12,112 nt of DNA, from positions 1-12,112 of the forward strand of contig CAYQJO010000125.1 in NCBI GenBank assembly GCA_964417785.1, given 5' to 3'. A model generated the notes under the pieces. The model was not told the DNA's origin and did not search any database. It saw only the letters and a program-made list of their open reading frames with translations. The DNA comes from DAOTUL01 sp034437435 (lineage in GTDB: Bacteria > Chloroflexota > Anaerolineae > Aggregatilineales > Phototrophicaceae). This document shows positions 7,243 through 12,112 of this stretch, in pieces; position 1 is the stretch's first letter, and the number at the start of each line of letters is the position of its first letter. Both the position numbers and the translations under genes were made by a program.

Positions 7243-7823
7243 GGGTGCGTGACCTTGAACTGCGGTGGATGCATGAGTTCCATCCGGTGCTTATACATCA
7301 GCAGGGTTGTCATGCCCAGGACCACGCCGAACCATGTGGCCGGCGATCCGCTGAGCAGCATGTAGAACAGCAAACCGGCGATTGTGAACATGACCGCCCA
7401 TCCGCTCGATGTCAGGGTGAGATACCAGATAACCAGCAGGATCATGGCGATCACCGACAGTTCCCATAACGAGATGCCTATGAGAGTGCCACCCGCTGCC
7501 GCAATCGATTTGCCGCCTTTGAATTCCAGGAAGGGCGAAAAAGCATGACCGTAGACCGGCATAACCGCGATCAGCACCAGGCTCAAACCGGTGAACTCGA
7601 AAACATAGGTGGCTAAACCGACGGGCAGTGCGGCCTTGAAGACATCCATGAATATCGCCAGCCCGCCCCAGATGACACCGCCAGCCCGCAGCACGTTGAA
7701 GGCACCGGGATTGCCGTCGCCGTATTTGCGGATGTCCACGCCGAGGCCATAGCGACCGATCCAGACCGACAGCGGCAGCGCACCGGATAGAAAGGCCAGC
7801 GCAGCCATGACCAGGGTCGTCAT
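7239..7823 (-). CDS. PlsY-family membrane acyltransferase with altered motifs
   Basis: A 194-residue integral membrane protein of the PlsY family, which normally moves an acyl group from acyl-phosphate to glycerol-3-phosphate. Family features are LSGALPLSVWIGR (12-24), the motif 1 region GDGNPGAFNVLRAGG (35-49) and the motif 2 glycine loop HAFSPFLEFKGGKS (93-106), with five or six hydrophobic stretches. Motif 1 normally reads GSGNxGATN; here Asp36 replaces the essential Ser and Phe42 the Thr, although Arg46 is kept. Motif 3 normally has KHRxN with a later Glu; here KHRMEL (178-183) keeps His179 but lacks the Asn, and the tail (HPPQFKVTHP) lacks the Glu. This argues against ordinary PlsY function. 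Its position between the carotenoid hydratase and a glycosyltransferase suggests an acyl step on a carotenoid glycoside or another lipid. The start is ATG 7823, overlapping the cruF stop as ATGA; an upstream in-frame extension to 8087 lies wholly within cruF and is rejected. Confidence 0.82.
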   Translation of the reverse strand: MTTLVMAALAFLSGALPLSVWIGRYGLGVDIRKYGDGNPGAFNVLRAGGVIWGGLAIFMDVFKAALPVGLATYVFEFTGLSLVLIAVMPVYGHAFSPFLEFKGGKSIAAAGGTLIGISLWELSVIAMILLVIWYLTLTSSGWAVMFTIAGLLFYMLLSGSPATWFGVVLGMTTLLMYKHRMELMHPPQFKVTHP

Positions 7824-8584
7824 TGCGCGGCCCGGTAGCGGGAGACAGCCCGGTAGAGCATCCCGCCCATCACCAGTGAACCGACCAGTGCCGGTCCCGG
7901 CTGACCCCAAAAGACTGCCAGACCGACTGTTTGCAGGAACCAGACAACGGCATAGACGACCAGCAGAGGTTCTAACGGCAGGGCAAAGCGCCAGGGACGG
8001 ACCATCAGGGTCACGACAGCCCCGGTAAGCAGCCAGCCAGCGTAATTGGACAGGGGAATACCGAAATAGGCCCCGTCCAATTCCCATTCCCAGAAGCCCC
8101 AGTTCACCATCTGTGGATCGAGAAACAGATCCCAGGCGGTAATTGCGGCGCTGCTGGCCGCCACATAGGCTAACCGTCGGTGGCGTCCGGCGGTGAGTTC
8201 AGCGATGGCCCAGGCCGATGGCAGCATCATGAACCAGGCCAGCGGGATCAACAGCGGGACGTGTCCAATCTGCGGTTGCAGGATGTTGGTGTAATCGTAT
8301 TCGCCGAAGGGGAAGCCGGTGGACGATCCCAGGAATTCGATAAACCAGGTGGATGCCGCGACCAGTCCCAGTATGAATAGCGTATGGCGCGTGCCGATGC
8401 GGTCGTTCACAATGCCGGCGACGGCGATGAACTGAACCAGCAGCGCGGCGGTGACCGCCTGCGGTATGATGTCGGTGCCAAATGTCCATTTGAAGATGGG
8501 CAGGGCGATCATCGCCAGCGCCCACAATCCGATAAGGCTGTAATGCAAACGGCTGCCACGCGAACTGCGGCTGAGTGTTGTCAT
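7820..8584 (-). CDS. cruF: CruF-type carotenoid 1',2'-hydratase (carotenoid biosynthesis membrane protein)
   Basis: A 254-residue membrane protein of the carotenoid-synthesis family that contains CruF (gamma-carotene 1',2'-hydratase of cyanobacteria and Deinococcus) and the bisanhydrobacterioruberin hydratase of haloarchaea. It adds water to a psi end group, giving a tertiary 1'-hydroxyl. Conserved blocks are EFLGSSTGFPFGEYDYT (83-99), the polar PLLIPLAWFMM (110-120), AWDLFLDPQMV (150-160) and GFWEW with GAYFGIPLSNYAGW (163-184). These Glu, Asp, Tyr and Asn positions inside membrane segments are the likely active-site residues. There are six or seven hydrophobic helices, and the length is normal for the family. 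Start ATG 8584 overlaps the upstream stop as ATGA, and the stop overlaps the next start in the same way, so the gene is embedded in a coupled operon. The family call is confident; the exact substrate depends on whether a cyclase acts first. Confidence 0.9.
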   Translation of the reverse strand: MTTLSRSSRGSRLHYSLIGLWALAMIALPIFKWTFGTDIIPQAVTAALLVQFIAVAGIVNDRIGTRHTLFILGLVAASTWFIEFLGSSTGFPFGEYDYTNILQPQIGHVPLLIPLAWFMMLPSAWAIAELTAGRHRRLAYVAASSAAITAWDLFLDPQMVNWGFWEWELDGAYFGIPLSNYAGWLLTGAVVTLMVRPWRFALPLEPLLVVYAVVWFLQTVGLAVFWGQPGPALVGSLVMGGMLYRAVSRYRAAQ

Positions 8585-9549
8585 CTCAGTAAAGTCTCCA
8601 GGTCTCCGTGTACTTCGAGGGCGGCGTTGCGCCCACGCCCGGCAAAGACCGTCTCACCATTGCGGTGGCTGAAATGCACATCGACGGTGGATTGCATGGT
8701 CTCATCCACGCGCTTATGCATCTCCGTGCGGATGGGCGCTTTGAGCAGTCCGCCCGAACGTCGTTCTGCGACCATCTCCAGACGGTAGCGACGGTCGGCT
8801 ATCGTCCAGTACACATGATCGTCTGTCAGGTCTAACCGTTCGATGGCCGCGCCAGTGTAAGTCGTCAACCGGTAGAGCTTACGGTGGTGGTAAACACCGA
8901 CGAGGAAGCCACGAAAGCTGCGCCCGATCCAGGGAATCATGGCGACAGATGCAGTGATCGAGGTCCGGGTGGTGTCAAAATGGTTGCTTTGCAACCAGAT
9001 ATAGCCCGATGGGAACGCCTGTCCCCAGTCTTTCTCTATATAGCCGCGCCCATCGCTGAAATCGACGTTTTCGCCGTTGAAGGCCAGACTACCCTCGATG
9101 CGGTGGTCGAGGCTCAGAATACCGTGATAGGTCTCCATAAAGGGAACCCAGGCGTACCAGCCCATCACACCGGGCGACCAGGGGCGCACCGGCCAATTTT
9201 CACCGTCGGCGAAGTGCAGTTCGCCCTGTACGGTCATCTCCCCGTCGAGATTGAGCGAGATGGCGTTCTGAGTGAAGCGGTTGGGACCAACCCGGATGTC
9301 GAAGGCTTCTTCGGCGGCGTGAAAATCGGCTGCCGGGTATTGATGGTAGGTGGCGGTTCCGGTCATGCCGTCCAACACCTGGACGAAACTATGCTCTCCT
9401 GGCCCGCGAAAGATGCCGGGGATGATCGCGTAGCGGCGCTGTTCATCCTGGCTGATGAGTTTGTAGTACCAGCCCTCGAAATAAGGCGGCTGTTTTCTAT
9501 GACCGTGATAGATCGCCGGGTTCAGGGTTTCGTAGATGTAACGATACAT
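8581..9549 (-). CDS. Tocopherol-cyclase-family protein
   Basis: A 322-residue protein related to plant and cyanobacterial tocopherol cyclase (VTE1/SLR1737), which closes the chromanol ring by protonating an isoprenoid double bond. Matching landmarks are PPYFEGWYYKL (21-31), YHGILSLDHRIEGSLAF with a following DFSDGRGYIEKDWGQAFP (163-180), YIWLQSNHF (183-191), GGLLKAPI near the end and the closing NAALEVHGDLETL. No signal peptide or membrane helix is seen. It is somewhat shorter than mature VTE1. No other vitamin E gene is present. The gene overlaps cruF by four bases, so a role with isoprenoid or carotenoid substrates fits better than tocopherol synthesis. The carotenoid hydratase CrtC has a related lipocalin-like architecture, which makes a carotene hydratase, cyclase or binding protein plausible. 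ATG 9549 is chosen because family similarity begins soon after it. It overlaps the hydrolase gene by 28 bases, and an in-frame ATG at 9588 would lengthen the overlap. Confidence 0.82.
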   Translation of the reverse strand: MYRYIYETLNPAIYHGHRKQPPYFEGWYYKLISQDEQRRYAIIPGIFRGPGEHSFVQVLDGMTGTATYHQYPAADFHAAEEAFDIRVGPNRFTQNAISLNLDGEMTVQGELHFADGENWPVRPWSPGVMGWYAWVPFMETYHGILSLDHRIEGSLAFNGENVDFSDGRGYIEKDWGQAFPSGYIWLQSNHFDTTRTSITASVAMIPWIGRSFRGFLVGVYHHRKLYRLTTYTGAAIERLDLTDDHVYWTIADRRYRLEMVAERRSGGLLKAPIRTEMHKRVDETMQSTVDVHFSHRNGETVFAGRGRNAALEVHGDLETLLR

Positions 9550-10358
9550 TGCGCAAAGTCCAATAACTGCTGCTGAACGGTCGTCCATCCGGGACGGGTT
9601 GTATCCAGTACATTGTGTTCAGCTTCGGTCTCATGGTACTGCACCGGCACAACAAAGCGCTGAATCATGCGCTGGGTCAGCGCCGGACGAGCGATAGGGT
9701 CCTCGTGTCCCTGGATCACAAGTACGGGTACACGTACTTGCGGAGCCAGCCGGTAGGCTGTCTGGCCGGCGCGGTGAATCTGGGCAAACATACGGATTGG
9801 CACGCGGTAGTCCATGATGGCCTGCCGCACCGTGGGGTCGTCCAGGTCGGCGTCGGGCATGAAATTCAGCATACCTTCGCGGGCTTCCGGGTTGTCGAAA
9901 TCCGGTTTGAAAATCCGGAACAGGCGCGGCTTTGGGAACACCAGTTGGATCAGTGGCAGCGCCCGCCATGCGACATGGTCCAATTGGTAAAATGGTGAGA
10001 GCAGCACCAGCCCATCGACGAGATCAGGGTGTTGTGCTGCCACTTCGACCGACAGAGCCGCACCCATCGAGTTCCCCACCAACAGCACCGGATTGTGATC
10101 CTGCCGCAGTGGGCGCAGTGCGCTGGTCACTGCGGCAAGCCAATCTTCTTTTTTACGGTCGGCCAGGGTTTCGACCTGTGGCCCGAATCCCGGCAGAAGG
10201 ACACCGTGTGCTGTCCAACCGGCTGCGTGCAGAGCGTCGCCAACCGGACGCATCTCTGCCGGGGTGCCAGGAAATCCATGCACAAGCAGGGCGGCTGCGG
10301 TGCCACCGTGCAGCGCAAAGGGTTGATGTTCGTCGTTCTGGAATGCCTGTTCAAACAT
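9522..10358 (-). CDS. Alpha/beta hydrolase (carboxylesterase / monoacylglycerol-lipase-like)
   Basis: A 278-residue soluble alpha/beta hydrolase resembling Est30-type carboxylesterases and bacterial monoacylglycerol lipases. The oxyanion-side HGFPG is at 27-31 and the nucleophile elbow GNSMG at 95-99, with Ser97. The acid is Asp220 in GHEDPI and the base is His248 in EAEHNVL, so the triad is complete. A lid-like insertion (about 125-190, with PLIQLVFPKPRLFRIFKPDF) fits a lipid-type acyl chain. There is no signal peptide, so it should act in the cytoplasm. It is the first gene of the - strand run and overlaps the tocopherol-cyclase-family gene by 28 bases. It may hydrolyse or exchange acyl esters connected with the lipid/carotenoid products of the operon, but this is only context. 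No Shine-Dalgarno sequence precedes ATG 10358, and a -10-like box ends eight bases before it, suggesting a leaderless or near-leaderless mRNA. Confidence 0.88.
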   Translation of the reverse strand: MFEQAFQNDEHQPFALHGGTAAALLVHGFPGTPAEMRPVGDALHAAGWTAHGVLLPGFGPQVETLADRKKEDWLAAVTSALRPLRQDHNPVLLVGNSMGAALSVEVAAQHPDLVDGLVLLSPFYQLDHVAWRALPLIQLVFPKPRLFRIFKPDFDNPEAREGMLNFMPDADLDDPTVRQAIMDYRVPIRMFAQIHRAGQTAYRLAPQVRVPVLVIQGHEDPIARPALTQRMIQRFVVPVQYHETEAEHNVLDTTRPGWTTVQQQLLDFAQCIVTSTKP

Positions 10359-10366
10359 GCAGGCAG

Positions 10367-10372
10367 TGTATA
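10367..10372 (-). promoter_or_regulatory. Candidate -10 box for the - strand carotenoid operon
   Basis: On the - strand TATACA ends eight bases before ATG 10358, so transcription would start at or within two bases of the start codon. The hexamer 17 bases further upstream is TTACGA, a poor -35 match. The absence of a ribosome binding site is consistent with leaderless translation of the first gene. Supported by position and -10 similarity only. Confidence 0.35.
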
Positions 10373-10377
10373 CCAGC

Positions 10378-10392
10378 CGAATTAGGAATTCG
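10378..10392. promoter_or_regulatory. Perfect inverted repeat between divergent promoters (possible operator)
   Basis: CGAATT-AGG-AATTCG is a 15-base site with perfect six-base arms. It lies just upstream of the - strand -10 box, where a -35 region would sit, and about 35 bases upstream of the + strand -10 box. The position suits a repressor or activator shared by the carotenoid run and the CrtO-like gene. Arms of six bases in an AT-rich stretch can arise by chance, so the call is tentative. Confidence 0.3.
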
Positions 10393-10425
10393 TAAGTAGT
10401 TGGCTAAAAGCTGCTGTGGCCTGTG

Positions 10426-10431
10426 CATAAT
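10426..10431 (+). promoter_or_regulatory. Candidate -10 box for the CrtO-like gene
   Basis: CATAAT matches five of six bases of the sigma-70 -10 consensus and lies 34 bases before ATG 10466, leaving a leader of about 28 bases. The nearest -35-like hexamer, TTGGCT at 10400-10405, has a 20-base spacing, longer than ideal, so an activator may be needed or the -35 call may be wrong. Confidence 0.4.
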
Positions 10432-10452
10432 AGTGGACACACAAGCAAGATT

Positions 10453-10457
10453 GGAGA
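10453..10457 (+). promoter_or_regulatory. Ribosome binding site deciding the start of the CrtO-like gene
   Basis: GGAGA lies eight bases before ATG 10466. It favours this start over an in-frame ATG at 10400, which would add 22 residues with no family similarity and would place the coding start upstream of the -10 box. Confidence 0.65.
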
Positions 10458-10465
10458 AACAACGC

Positions 10466-12037
10466 ATGGCAGACTGTGACATTCTGGTCATCGGTGCGGG
10501 CCACAACGCGCTGGTAAGTGCCGGCTATCTGGCGAAGGCCGGCTACAAAGTGTTGATGTTGGAACGCCGTCCGGTGGTGGGCGGCGCGGTCGTGACCGAG
10601 GAGCATGTACCAGGCTTCAAGTTCGACCTGGGCGGTTCGGCCCATATTCTGATTAATCACACGCCGGTGGTCGATGATCTCAATCTTTACAGCTACGGGT
10701 TAGAGTATATCGACCTGGACCCCTTGTTCTTCGCACCGTTCCCGGATGGCAGCCACATCACTATCTGGCGTGATGTGGACCGCACCTGCGAGAGCATCGC
10801 GGCGGTGTCGCCGGAGGACGCTGATAATTACCGCCGTTTCATCCGTGACTGGCACCAGATGGCAGAGGCGATGGTGGATTCGTTCAACAACCCGCCAACA
10901 CCCTGGAATCTGGTGAAATACCTGGGGTTGAACAGCGGCTTCGGCAGTGATGCGCCGGGACGTCTGAGTGATATTCTGCGCGGCTACGGCCAGTTTTTGC
11001 GCCAGACCTTCAAGAGTCCGAAAGTGCAGGCGGTCATCGGTTGGATGGCGGCTCAATCCGGCCCGCCGCCGAGTGAGCCGCTGTCGTCACCGTTTGCGCT
11101 GTGGCACCCGATGTACCATGTCAGCGGGATGCGCCGTCCGCGTGGTGGATCAGGCATGTTGACACAGGCGCTGGCCCGTATGATCGAAGATCACGGCGGG
11201 CAGATCATCACCGACGCGCCGGTCAAGCAAATTCTGGTGTCGAACGGTCGGGCGGTGGGCGCGGAGACGGTGAACGGCACCCGGGTCATCGCGGACAAGG
11301 CGGTTGTCTCTGGCGTGCATCTGCACACATTGCTGAAGATGCTGGACGGGCATACTCCCGCCGCTGCCAAACAACTGCTTGGGCGCACCCGTATCGGCAA
11401 CGGCTTCGGCATGATCGTGCGTTACGCGATGGAGGAACTGCCCAACTATACGGCGCTGCCATCGGCCTTCGGCGATCATCATCGGGCGCTGCAATTTGTT
11501 TGCCCAGACCTGAATTATCTCGACCGCGCTTATGGTGATTATGTGGGTGGTCGTCCGTCGCAGGACCCGGCGCTGGTGGTGATGACGTTCTCGTCTGTCG
11601 ATCCCACGCTGGCACCGGAAGGCAAGCACACCATGTTCGTCTGGGGGCAGTATTATCCCTATGAACTGGCGTCGGGCGAGTCGTGGGACGACATCGGCCA
11701 GCGCGAAGGCGACCGCATGCTGGCGAAGCTGGCCGAATACGCACCGAATGTGCAGGACGCGGTGATCGGTCAGTTGGTCGAGACACCGCTTTTCCTGGAA
11801 CGCGAACTCGGTCTGCTGCGCGGGAACGTGATGCACCTGGAAATGAGCTTCGACCAGATGCTTGCCATGCGTCCCGCGCTGACCATGAGCAATTATCGCG
11901 GCCCGATCAAAGGTTTGTATATGACCGGAGCCAGCACCCATCCCGGCGGCGGCATTATGGGCGCTGCCGGGCGCAATGCGGCCCAGGTGGTCCTCAAAGA
12001 CCTAGCCCGTCCGATGTTTGGCGGGATCAAGTTGTAA
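10466..12037 (+). CDS. crtO: CrtO/PYROXD2-type FAD oxidoreductase, probable carotenoid ketolase
   Basis: A 523-residue FAD-dependent protein of the phytoene-desaturase superfamily. The FAD site is DILVIGAGHNALVSAGYLAKAG (5-26) with LERRPVVGGAV following, and the C-terminal segment GLYMTGASTHPGGGIMGAAGRN closes the cofactor pocket. GAGHN rather than GGGxGG, the length, and blocks such as YGLEYIDLDP, TCESIAAVSPEDADNYRRF, QSGPPPSEP, RPRGGSGMLTQAL and HLEMSFDQMLAMRP agree with the CrtO-type beta-carotene ketolases of cyanobacteria and Deinococcus as I remember them. The same branch also holds PYROXD2-like proteins of unknown function. A C-4 ketolase would fit the neighbouring hydratase, glycosyltransferase and desaturase and the keto-carotenoids known from Chloroflexota. 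It is transcribed divergently from those genes and followed by a hairpin. The superfamily is certain; the ketolase role is inferred. Confidence 0.85.
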   Translation: MADCDILVIGAGHNALVSAGYLAKAGYKVLMLERRPVVGGAVVTEEHVPGFKFDLGGSAHILINHTPVVDDLNLYSYGLEYIDLDPLFFAPFPDGSHITIWRDVDRTCESIAAVSPEDADNYRRFIRDWHQMAEAMVDSFNNPPTPWNLVKYLGLNSGFGSDAPGRLSDILRGYGQFLRQTFKSPKVQAVIGWMAAQSGPPPSEPLSSPFALWHPMYHVSGMRRPRGGSGMLTQALARMIEDHGGQIITDAPVKQILVSNGRAVGAETVNGTRVIADKAVVSGVHLHTLLKMLDGHTPAAAKQLLGRTRIGNGFGMIVRYAMEELPNYTALPSAFGDHHRALQFVCPDLNYLDRAYGDYVGGRPSQDPALVVMTFSSVDPTLAPEGKHTMFVWGQYYPYELASGESWDDIGQREGDRMLAKLAEYAPNVQDAVIGQLVETPLFLERELGLLRGNVMHLEMSFDQMLAMRPALTMSNYRGPIKGLYMTGASTHPGGGIMGAAGRNAAQVVLKDLARPMFGGIKL

Positions 12038-12044
12038 GTTCTGG

Positions 12045-12069
12045 CCGCACCGGAGCGCTTCCGGTGCGG
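12045..12069 (+). terminator. Hairpin terminator candidate after the CrtO-like gene
   Basis: A perfect ten-base-pair GC-rich stem (CCGCACCGGA / TCCGGTGCGG) with a five-base loop begins seven bases after the stop codon. The following bases, TTCTCC, make only a weak U-tract, so termination may be partial or the hairpin may mainly protect the 3' end. The remaining bases to 12112 show nothing recognisable. Confidence 0.6.
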
Positions 12070-12112
12070 TTCTCCTGGATGATCGTCAACGCAATAAATC
12101 GTTAGTGCGGGC

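Noticed and set aside
6289..7365. Open frame of 358 residues on the + strand
   Set aside because: Antisense to the glycosyltransferase gene, rich in His, Gln and Asp as shadow frames in this window are; no recognisable motif.
7824..8087. Longer start (ATG at 8087) for the PlsY-family gene
   Set aside because: The extension runs wholly inside cruF in another frame and is rich in Arg, Gly and Pro, typical of a shadow frame; ATG 7823 forms an ATGA overlap and starts the first membrane helix.
11150..11941. Open frame of 263 residues on the - strand
   Set aside because: It lies inside the strongly conserved CrtO-like gene on the opposite strand and has low-complexity His/Arg/Gln composition.
12045..12069. 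CRISPR-like or dispersed repeat unit
   Set aside because: Only one copy is seen in the window and it sits right after a stop codon, so a terminator hairpin is the simpler reading.

Overview
The window looks like a piece of a bacterial chromosome of moderately high GC, most probably from a Chloroflexota (Anaerolineae-like) organism. This is an inference from the gene set seen together: a CruF-type carotenoid hydratase, a CrtO-type FAD oxidoreductase, an F420-type LLM oxidoreductase, a class IV (HDAC11-like) deacetylase, a GT-C glycosyltransferase, and a J-domain protein of a type I associate with this phylum. No rRNA, tRNA, CRISPR array or phage gene is seen.

Layout. (1) Bases 1-359 hold the decayed 3' end of an IS3-family transposase gene. 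Its three recognisable fragments lie in three different frames, and it ends in a likely right terminal inverted repeat. (2) Six bases after that end starts a + strand membrane glycosyltransferase gene of the GT-C/GT39 type (366-1970). Its stop is one base away from the stop of a convergent gene. (3) Bases 10358 down to 1972 on the - strand hold a tightly packed nine-gene run, mostly with 4-base stop/start overlaps. In order of transcription it is: alpha/beta hydrolase, tocopherol-cyclase-family protein, CruF-type hydratase, PlsY-family membrane acyltransferase, family 2 glycosyltransferase, CrtI-family desaturase; then, after a 41-base gap with a strong ribosome binding site, LLM-class oxidoreductase, class IV histone-deacetylase-like enzyme, and a protein with a C-terminal J domain. 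(4) A 107-base divergent intergenic region separates that run from a + strand CrtO/PYROXD2-type FAD oxidoreductase (10466-12037), which is followed by a strong hairpin.

How the genes may work together. Desaturase, 1',2'-hydratase, glycosyltransferase, an acyltransferase-like membrane protein and a ketolase-like oxidoreductase are the steps expected for making a hydroxylated, glycosylated, possibly acylated keto-carotenoid of the kind described from Chloroflexus and Herpetosiphon. Phytoene synthase and a classical lycopene cyclase are not in the window. Two members of the cluster have no settled place in such a pathway and are the best candidates for something new: a tocopherol-cyclase-fold protein overlapping cruF, and a PlsY-family protein whose catalytic motifs 1 and 3 depart from the glycerol-3-phosphate acyltransferase consensus.
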